A program made the translations under genes and the position numbers. Positions 56,959 to 64,000 of a stretch of 64,000 nt of DNA are shown piece by piece. How positions within the stretch are numbered: position 1 is the first letter of the stretch; every line of letters starts with the position of its first letter. Origin of the DNA: Pseudoalteromonas ulvae UL12 (GTDB lineage: Bacteria > Pseudomonadota > Gammaproteobacteria > Enterobacterales > Alteromonadaceae); contig NZ_AQHJ01000023.1 in the NCBI RefSeq assembly GCF_014925405.1, positions 62,001-126,000 on the forward strand. The letters run 5' to 3'. The notes under the pieces are model-generated. The model searched no databases. It saw only the letters and a program-made list of their open reading frames with translations, and was not told where the DNA came from.

Positions 56959-57033
56959 TTAGCCATCAATCCATCTAAAAATAATGACTTGATACTATCA
57001 TGGCAAAATGCGAAAAAGTAGCAATCACTTCGC

Positions 57034-58689
57034 TTAATTATTAATTAACTGATAACTAATCGTTATGATATTTCCAATCTCGTTATAAGTTACCTCTTTG
57101 GCAATTTCAGCCATCAACCCTACCCCTCTACCATGCTCATGGTCATCCTCAGAGCGACAAAAATGCGTTCCCCTTTTAAAGCCTTTTCCAGAGTCTTCCA
57201 CTGTTAACTTTATTTCTTTTGAATGGGGTTCATAGGTTGCACTTAAATTTATTTCGCCACTTTCTAATGCTTCTAGCCGTTGTGTTCTTTGCTCATAAAA
57301 CAACAGGAATCCATCTTCCTCATCTTTTAAGTGAGAGTCTAATTCTAATAAGCCATGATCAACAGCATTGTTATAAGCCTCTGATAGTAAAAGAAATAAA
57401 TTCGACCTATGTTCTGATGCTCCTTCAATACTTGAGATTAGGTTCACCATTTGAATAACAGGATCGGTGGTTTTGAGTAATTTCGCATCAAGATTCAATG
57501 AAAACGAAACTGGTATATCACAATATATTCGCTCTCGAGGTTTTAAAAGTGGGCTAGGCTTGCAATGAAGCAGCGCTAAACTCAAATCATCTTGTTGAGC
57601 TATTTCTCCACTAAACTCTTTAACTGCATCAACAATCTCTAAAATACCTGCATGCTCAGAGCTTGCCATCACATCAAGCACTCTGTTTTCACCAAAATAA
57701 TCATCATTTCGATCTGCAGCTTCAATAATGCCATCAGTGAAGACTAAAATTCGATCGGTATTGTCAACCTCAAAATGCACTATGTCTCGTTCAAATTCAT
57801 GATCATCGAGTATCCCTAATGCCATATGTTGCGATTCAAGCACTCGTTTTACTTGGCCATTTTCATTGAGCACATAACAATCAGGCAAACCACCTAACCA
57901 AGCAGAAAAACTACGGCCACTGCCACTCAACTCAATAATTGTCGCGGCACAAAACATGTGCTCAGGAAGCAACTGCGTCAAGACCGTATTGAGCTCGGCT
58001 GCGATATCGCCCACAGAAAGCCCTTTGTGAGTCATCGTATAAAAAACTTTTGAAGTCGGTAGTGCACCAATTGCAGCGGCTAATCCATGTCCGGTGAAAT
58101 CCCCAAGTAGCATATAAATGCCACCAACAGGACTCGGAGCGACTAAAAACAAGTCGCCATTAAACATGGATGCTGGAGACATGTGGTAATCAATCAAATC
58201 AGGAACAATTAGGCGTTCTTGTAGCGCGTTTGCAAAAATATGCTCTACAATTTCATGCTCTCTTTCTGTTTCATTTTGATGGTATTCGAGTAACTGATTT
58301 TGCTGGTAGGATTTCTTACTTAATTCTCTCGTACGACTGTGTGCTTTAATTTTGGCTGACAAAATGACTTTATCAAACGGCTTGTTTAAAAAGTCATCAC
58401 CACCGACCTCCAAACAACGCTGCAAACTATTTTGATCATCAAGAGCGGTAATAAAAATAATCGGAAGATAAACATCTTGGGACAATTCCTTGATGAGTGG
58501 CGCAGTTTCATAGCCATCCATGACAGGCATCAGCACATCAAGCAAAACGATATCCGGTTGATAAATCGGGATCTTTTCTAATGCCAACTGGCCATTTTCA
58601 GCTGTCTCAACATCGTAACCTTCTGCATTGAGCATGAACGTTAAGAGCTTTCGATTTAATTGCTGATCATCGACGACTAAAATACGCAT
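57034..58689 (-). CDS. REC - PP2C phosphatase - HATPase protein (CrsR-like)
   Basis: 551 residues in three parts: receiver (1-120; DD at 7-8, phospho-acceptor Asp51, Lys in NKPF near 105), a SpoIIE-type PP2C phosphatase (about 175-385, with GDFTGHGLAAAIG and FTDGIIEA, the metal-binding Asp and Gly residues) and a GHKL/HATPase domain (about 415-548, with EAYNNAVDHG and DSGKGF and a G box GRGVGL). This order matches the Shewanella CrsR type, where the HATPase part acts as an anti-sigma/kinase domain for RpoS and the PP2C part dephosphorylates the STAS partner. The STAS gene ends two bases upstream. Assignment to the Crs system is inference from domain order and context. Confidence 0.85.
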   Translation of the reverse strand: MRILVVDDQQLNRKLLTFMLNAEGYDVETAENGQLALEKIPIYQPDIVLLDVLMPVMDGYETAPLIKELSQDVYLPIIFITALDDQNSLQRCLEVGGDDFLNKPFDKVILSAKIKAHSRTRELSKKSYQQNQLLEYHQNETEREHEIVEHIFANALQERLIVPDLIDYHMSPASMFNGDLFLVAPSPVGGIYMLLGDFTGHGLAAAIGALPTSKVFYTMTHKGLSVGDIAAELNTVLTQLLPEHMFCAATIIELSGSGRSFSAWLGGLPDCYVLNENGQVKRVLESQHMALGILDDHEFERDIVHFEVDNTDRILVFTDGIIEAADRNDDYFGENRVLDVMASSEHAGILEIVDAVKEFSGEIAQQDDLSLALLHCKPSPLLKPRERIYCDIPVSFSLNLDAKLLKTTDPVIQMVNLISSIEGASEHRSNLFLLLSEAYNNAVDHGLLELDSHLKDEEDGFLLFYEQRTQRLEALESGEINLSATYEPHSKEIKLTVEDSGKGFKRGTHFCRSEDDHEHGRGVGLMAEIAKEVTYNEIGNIITISYQLINN

Positions 58690-58691
58690 AT

Positions 58692-58997
58692 TCAGTCGAT
58701 ATCAAATTTTTTATCGAAGCGTGAGATCTGTAATATTTTCTTAATTTGCGGCCGACAGTTAGCAATTTGTATCGCCGAGACACTCTCACCTAATGATTTT
58801 TTCATATTGAGTAACATGCCTAACGCTGAACTATCCATATAATCTGTTTCACGTAAATCAATGATCACTTTAGGTGTTTCATTGCCTATCTCAGCATAAG
58901 CCGAACGAAAAGCTTGAACTAGGTTAAAATCAAACTTCCCTTTTATTTGAATTGTAAAAACCTTACCATCAGATGAAAGACTCTTATTTAAGCTCAT
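58692..58997 (-). CDS. STAS-domain anti-sigma factor antagonist (CrsA-like)
   Basis: 101-residue single STAS domain. The phosphorylation site DSSALGML (Ser56/Ser57) follows the conserved LRETDYM strand. The partner phosphatase gene follows after two bases, so phosphorylated Ser is presumably cleaved by its PP2C domain. The ATG at 58997 has AAGGAG six bases upstream; the longer frame to 59030 is unlikely. Confidence 0.9.
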   Translation of the reverse strand: MSLNKSLSSDGKVFTIQIKGKFDFNLVQAFRSAYAEIGNETPKVIIDLRETDYMDSSALGMLLNMKKSLGESVSAIQIANCRPQIKKILQISRFDKKFDID

Positions 58998-59236
58998 CCA
59001 CTTCTCCTTAATATTAAAGCATTTTGGCATTTAACCTGATTAATGTTCTTATTAACTAAAGTCGTTAATAGCAAAATTATCAATACAATTAACTGGATTT
59101 CTTTCGCTTTTTTTCAACTATTCCAGTTAACTAGAGGGTAAAACTAATATTCATCTCTGTTTGCACCTATTCTGCTATGGTATTACTATCCACATATAAA
59201 ATCGAAGATCAGAACTAAGTGACAGAAGGTAGTAAT

Positions 59237-59566
59237 ATGAGTGATTCTAATCTAGTTTATTCAACCGATGGCGGTCGAATAACACAAGCCGCTGAAAAAG
59301 CACCACTTGAAGTGAAGCTTTTCTCTGATGGTTTTATTCGAATAGAACGTCAAACTAAAGGTCGAAAAGGAAAAGGGGTGATGCTTGTTGTAGGGATTGA
59401 TCCTGAAAAACATGATTTGAAGACTTTGGCTAAAACATTAAAAACTAAAATGGGTCAAGGTGGTTCACTTAAAGATGGCGTGATTGAAATCCAAGGTGAT
59501 GATCGTGAAAAGCTCAAAATACTACTGCAAACAGCAGGGTTTAAAGTTAAATTAGCAGGAGGTTAA
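59237..59566 (+). CDS. yciH: SUI1/YciH family translation initiation factor-like protein
   Basis: 109-residue protein with a SUI1 (eIF1-like) domain: KGRKGKGVMLVVGID, LAKTLKTKMGQGGSLKDGVIEIQGD and the terminal LQTAGFKVKLAGG. Bacterial YciH helps control initiation accuracy. The ATG at 59237 (MSDSNLVYSTDGGR) is preceded by AAGG. It starts one base before the double-receiver gene ends its own start region; the two are nearly contiguous. Confidence 0.93.
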   Translation: MSDSNLVYSTDGGRITQAAEKAPLEVKLFSDGFIRIERQTKGRKGKGVMLVVGIDPEKHDLKTLAKTLKTKMGQGGSLKDGVIEIQGDDREKLKILLQTAGFKVKLAGG

Positions 59567-59567
59567 A

Positions 59568-60368
59568 ATGATTGAACTCTCCCCATCAGATTTACATATA
59601 TTGCTTGTTGAGCCTTCCTCAACGCAGCGTAAAGTAATCGCAAAAGAATTGAGCTTAGAAGGCATTACCAATATTGATTTTGCAGATACCATTATCGCAT
59701 GTCTTGAGCAAATCAAACAAAGCACTCCAGACTTGGTTATCAGCGCACTTCATCTTGCTGATGGAAGCGCATTACAACTTCTTGAAGACATTAAAAATCA
59801 TACTACCCTTGCCGGGTTACCTTTTATGCTCATTTCAAGTGAAACTAGAAAAGAGCAATTAGAACAGTTTAAGCAATCTGGTGTGATTGCGATATTGCCT
59901 AAACCATTTACAAGAGAAAACCTTGGGCGTGCCATCAATGCGACGTTGGATGTCTTAAGCCCGCAAGAATTGGAGTTGGATTTTTACGATGTGCACGATA
60001 TACGCGTGTTAGTTGTCGATGATTCGCGTCTAGCTAGAAATCATATACGACGGGTACTCACCAATTTAGGTGTTCAGCACTTTGTTGAAGCAGAAGATGG
60101 CCAAGAAGCCATTGATATCTTACAGTCACAAATGTTCGACTTATTAGTCACTGATTTCAATATGCCACAAATTAATGGCAAGGAGCTCACTGAATATATT
60201 CGTAACAGCTCAGAACACTCCCATCTTCCTGTCTTGATGGTCACCTCTGAAGCAAACGATACACACTTATCGAATATTGCTCAATCAGGTGTAAATGCAA
60301 TGTGTGACAAACCTTTCGAACCTCACACAGTTAAGCAACTGCTATATCAACTGCTAGACCAAGGCTAA
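59568..60368 (+). CDS. Two-receiver-domain response regulator without output domain
   Basis: 266 residues. The first receiver (about 8-130) is degenerate: the metal-binding Asp pair is replaced by Glu-Pro (EP at 15-16) and the phospho-acceptor Asp by Ala60 (VISALHLADG), although the Lys in LPKPF is kept. The second (about 144-265) is intact: DD at 151-152, phospho-acceptor Asp196 (LVTDFNMP), Thr/Ser in MVTSE and Lys in CDKPF. There is no DNA-binding or enzymatic output. It probably works by protein contacts, like CheY or a phospho-relay; it lies between yciH and a GGDEF-EAL gene on the other strand, whose stop overlaps its own by three bases. Confidence 0.87.
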   Translation: MIELSPSDLHILLVEPSSTQRKVIAKELSLEGITNIDFADTIIACLEQIKQSTPDLVISALHLADGSALQLLEDIKNHTTLAGLPFMLISSETRKEQLEQFKQSGVIAILPKPFTRENLGRAINATLDVLSPQELELDFYDVHDIRVLVVDDSRLARNHIRRVLTNLGVQHFVEAEDGQEAIDILQSQMFDLLVTDFNMPQINGKELTEYIRNSSEHSHLPVLMVTSEANDTHLSNIAQSGVNAMCDKPFEPHTVKQLLYQLLDQG

Positions 60369-63364
60369 TGTTTTTTTAGCGCCAGTTGCTGGTATAACCC
60401 AGCAACATCTCCTTCCGCTAAAGGTGGGCTAAAGAAATACCCCTGCACAATGAAACAGTTATTATTTTTCAAAAACTCAATCTGCTCGATTGTTTCCACC
60501 CCTTCAGCCACTACATTTAAGTTCAACTTTTGCGCCATTGCGATGATCGCGGCGGTGATTTCCATATCATTACTATCTTGTGGGATATCTTTTACAAATG
60601 AACGATCTACTTTCAGAATATCAACAGGAAAACGTTTCAAATAACTAAGAGAAGAATAACCTGTACCAAAGTCATCGATAGACAATGATACGCCTAACAT
60701 TTTGAGTTCATGCAACTGATTAATAGCAATCTCGACATCCCCCATCAACATGCTTTCTGTTAATTCTAGGTGAAGGCTACGAGGGTTAATCCCTGTTTTA
60801 ATGATAATACTCGACAGCAAAGCTTTAAGATTGGAATCTTTAAATTGCCGTGCAGATAAGTTAATCGAAATATTGTTTCCTTTTCCTTGCTCATCGAGGC
60901 GTTTTGCAAATCGACAAGCCTCCCAGAGCACCCATTCTCCTAGCTCCACAATTAATCCTGTTGACTCTGCTATTGGAATAAATTTAACAGGTGAGATCAT
61001 GCCTTGCGTGGGATGAAACCAGCGAATAAGCGCTTCAAAGCCAACCACTTCAAGAGTTTGGCAATCAACCTGAGGTTGATAAAACAACTCAAATTGTTGC
61101 TCTTTAATAGCAATACGTAACTCATTTTCTATCATCAAACGCTCTTTTGCCGCAGCATTAAGCTCTTGATTATAAAAGTGGTAGGTATTTCGTCCTTTTG
61201 CCTTTGCTTCATACATTGCTAAATCAGCATGTTTAAGCAATTGATCTTCTTCCGGACTATCATCAGGGGCCATGGTAATGCCAATACTGGCACTAATGAT
61301 CACTTCATTACTGCCAAGTTTAATGGGTTGGCAGATTGTTTCTTGGATGGTCATCGCGACTTCGGCAGCTTTATGTTTGTCATCAATACCACTGAGTAAC
61401 ACAGCAAATTCATCGCCCCCTAAACGGGCCACTGTATCTTCTGCACGAAGCCTTTGCTTTAAGCGATTTGCAACTTGGAGTAAAAGCTGATCGCCAGCAT
61501 CATGACCGAGGGTATCGTTTATGCGCTTAAATTCATCTAAGTCAAAATAAAACAACGCAAAGGCATAGTGGCCTCTTTCCGCTAACGCCATTGATTTACG
61601 TAACTGCATGCGAAAAAACGCTCGATTTGCTAACCCTGTTAATGTATCAAAATAAGCCAGCTGCTCCATTTTACGCTGACTTTCTTTAACAAATGAGATG
61701 TCCTGAGCAGAAGCAACATAACTTGAGATACTATTATCAGCTTCGCGAATTGGAGAGACACTTAATGACACCCAAATAGGCTGGTCATCAATACTCTTTA
61801 AAACCGTATCTCCTCGCCAGTGATGGCGAGAACGTATATCCATATCAATATCATCCAACAATATTTGCATATCGTTCGAAATGATACTGAGTAATGGTGA
61901 GCCTAAGAAATCTTCTTTTGCAAAGCCACTCATTTCAATCAGTTTGGGATTCACATATTCAATCTCAAAGTTAGCATTGGCAATCACCACACCACTTCCT
62001 GAGAACTCCACAGCTTTTGATAGCCTATTGGCCGCTTTTTCTGCCTGCTCTTTTTCTTCTATTCGCTGATTTAAACCATCAACTAATTTATTTATGTCGA
62101 GCGCCATCACTTGAAAAGCGCTATTTAACGAGCCGATCTCATCCTTATTCACTGCTGGAAATTGGGTGTTAAATTGGCCTTTACCAAAACTAGAGACTGA
62201 TTGAACTAAAGTATAAATGCGCTTCAATACCAGCTGAAACAAAGCTTGGTGTAGCAATAATGCAACTAAAACAGCGTATAAAATAAATAAACCAAAAAAC
62301 TTAATCTCTAATTCATCTAAAGCAGAGAGGGCCCGAGAACGCTTTTTATACACACCAACATACCAGCTAAGCGACTCAATTTTACGAATATTCACTAAAT
62401 GCACTTCGCCATCTTCTATAAAATCATCTGATAAATCTTTAAAGTCCATGGCTACAACACTTTTTATTAAACCATTTAGTTCCTCTGCAATCTGGCTTGA
62501 TGTCTCAAGTAACTCATTCATTTTACCTTCTTGCTGAAAAATTTGATGGTTCAGCTTTGGATGAGCCAGCACTTCACCCCGCTCATCAAAAACAAAAAAC
62601 TGTTGTTCACGGTCTGATAAAGGAAAATTTTTGATTAAATTACTCAGTTCTAAGTCACTTCCGGTAACGCCGATAAACTCACCTTTTACATACAAAGGGA
62701 CGATTAAACTTGTAACCCATTTGTGCCAAATATCATCGTAATAGACAGGTGTCCAAACCGCATCTCGGGAAGGATTGTTTTCGCTTGAAGCTACAGTGAA
62801 AAAGATATCATCAGAAAACTGGTGTTCGGCTTCAACCTGAAGTGCCCAGTTTGGAGGGGAAATCCGTATAAAGTTGTTTGTAGAAATAAAATAAAAATTG
62901 AAAAACTCTTCAGTCAGTGTTGGCGAAATTTGCTGCCAAAGCACTTCACTATTGTGAAATAAATTCTGGTACTGTTCATTAAACACTGTTTGCGGTAAAA
63001 ATGCTGCCGACAAACCATCGGGCGCCGCACTACGCACACTCCCATCATCAACAAACGATAAAGGCGTAACTGGAATTTCTGCATTGGTTAGCCCTAAATC
63101 AAATAATTGTTTTTTAACAACTTGATTGGCTTTTTGCGCAATCGCTTCTTTATTGTGAATGACTCGGTTGAATTGATTTATAAAACTTTCGCTAGAGTGT
63201 TTTAGAGCATCATGCTCTTCAAAAATCAATTGTTTACGTTCGGACTTGAGCATGAATACCGCAGCACTGATCCCTGCAATTAAACAAATCGCAGAAATTA
63301 GAATTGATAATTTAATGCTTAATGAATGAATGCCAAAACGCGAAGGCAACTGACTGTATCCCAA
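60365..63364 (-). CDS. Membrane sensor GGDEF-EAL protein (c-di-GMP metabolism)
   Basis: About 999 residues. Membrane segment (about 18-40), large periplasmic Cache domain (about 45-355), second membrane segment (about 355-378), HAMP, PAS (about 445-565), GGDEF (about 575-735, motif RLGGDEF intact) and EAL (about 750-1000, motif FEALIRW intact). Both catalytic motifs being complete suggests it can make and break c-di-GMP. The start is uncertain: TTG at 63364 has GGAAGG seven bases upstream; TTG at 63379 overlaps that sequence. The stop overlaps the double-receiver gene. Confidence 0.92.
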   Translation of the reverse strand: MGYSQLPSRFGIHSLSIKLSILISAICLIAGISAAVFMLKSERKQLIFEEHDALKHSSESFINQFNRVIHNKEAIAQKANQVVKKQLFDLGLTNAEIPVTPLSFVDDGSVRSAAPDGLSAAFLPQTVFNEQYQNLFHNSEVLWQQISPTLTEEFFNFYFISTNNFIRISPPNWALQVEAEHQFSDDIFFTVASSENNPSRDAVWTPVYYDDIWHKWVTSLIVPLYVKGEFIGVTGSDLELSNLIKNFPLSDREQQFFVFDERGEVLAHPKLNHQIFQQEGKMNELLETSSQIAEELNGLIKSVVAMDFKDLSDDFIEDGEVHLVNIRKIESLSWYVGVYKKRSRALSALDELEIKFFGLFILYAVLVALLLHQALFQLVLKRIYTLVQSVSSFGKGQFNTQFPAVNKDEIGSLNSAFQVMALDINKLVDGLNQRIEEKEQAEKAANRLSKAVEFSGSGVVIANANFEIEYVNPKLIEMSGFAKEDFLGSPLLSIISNDMQILLDDIDMDIRSRHHWRGDTVLKSIDDQPIWVSLSVSPIREADNSISSYVASAQDISFVKESQRKMEQLAYFDTLTGLANRAFFRMQLRKSMALAERGHYAFALFYFDLDEFKRINDTLGHDAGDQLLLQVANRLKQRLRAEDTVARLGGDEFAVLLSGIDDKHKAAEVAMTIQETICQPIKLGSNEVIISASIGITMAPDDSPEEDQLLKHADLAMYEAKAKGRNTYHFYNQELNAAAKERLMIENELRIAIKEQQFELFYQPQVDCQTLEVVGFEALIRWFHPTQGMISPVKFIPIAESTGLIVELGEWVLWEACRFAKRLDEQGKGNNISINLSARQFKDSNLKALLSSIIIKTGINPRSLHLELTESMLMGDVEIAINQLHELKMLGVSLSIDDFGTGYSSLSYLKRFPVDILKVDRSFVKDIPQDSNDMEITAAIIAMAQKLNLNVVAEGVETIEQIEFLKNNNCFIVQGYFFSPPLAEGDVAGLYQQLALKKH

Positions 63365-63521
63365 AACAAAACCTTCCAAAAGTTAGTGCGTAATTGCGTT
63401 ATTTAACCCTGTGAATATAAAAGAATATCACACTTAGTAACACCTTTTTTTACTATTTTGTTGCTTCATTTGATCCGTCTGTTAAAACCTACATTAATCA
63501 GTCAACAACTGAAAAGAAGTG

Positions 63522-63550
63522 TTGACTTTCACTACAAGTATTTTTACATT
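63522..63550 (+). promoter_or_regulatory. Possible promoter of the pheL-pheA operon
   Basis: TTGACT (63522-63527) and TACATT (63545-63550) are separated by 17 bases. If used, transcription would begin almost at the leader ATG (63558), giving a nearly leaderless mRNA; an upstream promoter is equally possible. Confidence 0.35.
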
Positions 63551-63557
63551 GAAGTCT

Positions 63558-63638
63558 ATGAAACATATTACACGTATTTACTTTTTTAGCTTTTTTATGC
63601 ACCACCAAAATTTTGGAGGCGATTCAGTCACGGCATAA
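63558..63638 (+). CDS. pheL: pheA leader peptide (PheL-like)
   Basis: 26-residue open reading frame: MKHITRIYFFSFFMHHQNF..., with five Phe codons (all TTT) and one Tyr. It begins MKHI like E. coli PheL and lies immediately upstream of an attenuator and pheA. Slow decoding of the Phe codons when charged tRNA-Phe is scarce would stall the ribosome and favour the antiterminator. Confidence 0.85.
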   Translation: MKHITRIYFFSFFMHHQNFGGDSVTA

Positions 63639-63657
63639 ACAAGTCAAATACGAATTC

Positions 63658-63686
63658 AAGCCTCCCACCCGGGAGGCTTTTTTTTT
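63658..63686 (+). terminator. pheA attenuator terminator
   Basis: AAGCCTCCC and GGGAGGCTT pair around ACCC and are followed by a run of T. The 5' arm GCCTCC (63660-63665) can alternatively pair with GGAGGC at 63615-63620 inside the leader peptide gene (antiterminator), and CCAAAATTTTGG (63605-63616) is a perfect palindrome overlapping that arm. Confidence 0.88.
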
Positions 63687-63712
63687 GCAACATTGGGAAT
63701 GAGGAAAAAACC

Positions 63713-64000
63713 ATGGCAAATGATGTACTCGATGCATTAAGAAAAGACATCAATGAAATAGATGCAGAGTTATTAGTACTGTTGGCAAAACGACGCAGGA
63801 TCAGCCACTCAGTAGTTGAATACAAAATCGCTCACAATAAACCGATCCGCGATGAAGAGCGTGAGTTAATTGTGCTTGAGAAGTTAATTTCCTACGGTAA
63901 GTCACTCGGCTTAGATGGGTATTACGTAAACAATGTATTTCAAACCATTATTGAAGATTCCGTATTACACCAACAGGCCATGTTGCAGCAAAACCTCAAT
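63713..64000 (+). CDS. pheA: Chorismate mutase/prephenate dehydratase PheA, N-terminal part (cut by window end)
   Basis: 96 codons of the chorismate mutase domain, open at base 64000. Features of the AroQ fold: LRKDINEIDAELLVLLAKRR (Arg and Lys active-site residues), then a second helix with EYKIAHNKPIRDEERE and a third with VFQTIIEDSVLHQQ. The leader and attenuator before it identify it as the bifunctional PheA P-protein rather than TyrA; the prephenate dehydratase and ACT domains would lie outside the window. GAGGA precedes the ATG. Confidence 0.92.
   Translation, partial: MANDVLDALRKDINEIDAELLVLLAKRRRISHSVVEYKIAHNKPIRDEERELIVLEKLISYGKSLGLDGYYVNNVFQTIIEDSVLHQQAMLQQNLN

Noticed and set aside
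59237..60368. yciH and the double-receiver protein as a single fused gene
   Set aside because: The yciH frame stops at 59566 and the next ATG at 59568 is in another frame, so they are separate coupled genes.
1..64000. Insertion sequences, prophage, CRISPR arrays, rRNA or integrative elements
   Set aside because: No transposase, integrase, phage structural gene, regularly spaced repeats or rRNA sequence could be recognised; gene order is typical chromosomal.

Overview
The window looks like chromosomal DNA of a marine gammaproteobacterium of the order Alteromonadales, most likely Pseudoalteromonas or a close relative. The evidence is the moderately low GC content, Enterobacteria-like core proteins (PepD, IlvC, FadR, DsbB, YebG, FtsH), the gene order rlmE-ftsH-folP-glmM-tpiA-secG-tRNA-Leu, and a marine-type accessory set (GH18 chitinase with an AA10 LPMO, several TonB-dependent receptors, MipA/OmpV proteins). 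I see no insertion sequence, prophage, CRISPR array or rRNA. The genus is an inference from protein resemblance, not from a marker-gene search.

Layout. 1-3884 (minus): a chitin-degradation pair, chitinase followed by a secreted LPMO cut by the left edge. 4272-6068: three poorly known genes (degenerate HNH-like zinc protein, DUF1543 protein, an orphan). 6224-7850: a porin-like barrel protein and a small phosphate-binding-like periplasmic protein. 7932-14137 (minus): the conserved housekeeping block tRNA-Leu(GAG), secG, tpiA, glmM, folP, ftsH, rlmE, with yhbY divergent. 14576-16212: a secreted histidine-phosphatase-like protein overlapping a class C beta-lactamase-family hydrolase. 17291-20533 and 35057-38188: two copies, in opposite orientation, of a four-gene module MipA/OmpV - DUF3019 - RstA-like regulator - RstB-like kinase. 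20744-28372: transporter, small enzymes, Spo0M, a CPA2 antiporter and PepD. 28396-34795 (minus): an iron-linked operon (DUF4856 lipoprotein, imelysin lipoprotein, FecA-like receptor, fatty acid hydroxylase-family protein) behind a good Fur box. 38274-40795: divergent ilvY/ilvC with an operator palindrome. 40953-51018: chemoreceptor, DyP peroxidase, TPR lipoprotein plus M28 peptidase, GIY-YIG protein, bamE/rnfH/ratA/smpB, and a large TonB-dependent receptor. 51116-56177: peroxiredoxin, fadR, dsbB, ComEA-like, SOS-controlled yebG, aromatic aminotransferase. 56290-63364: a signalling cluster (GAF protein, REC-PP2C-HATPase phosphatase with STAS partner, SUI1/YciH, double-receiver protein, GGDEF-EAL protein). 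63558-64000: a Phe-rich leader peptide, attenuator, and the start of pheA.

How it works together. The most unusual structure is the duplicated MipA-DUF3019-RstAB module: each copy joins an outer-membrane barrel, a small periplasmic cysteine-containing protein and a two-component system, with the same gene order and nearly identical junctions. The copy at 35-38 kb has ATA where its sister has the ATG of DUF3019, behind a well-placed Shine-Dalgarno sequence. The STAS/PP2C pair resembles the CrsA/CrsR partner-switching system of Shewanella, which controls RpoS. The pheA leader can be read in detail as a classical phenylalanine attenuator. Most of the remainder is ordinary housekeeping DNA, with genes closely packed and often separated by clear bidirectional terminators.
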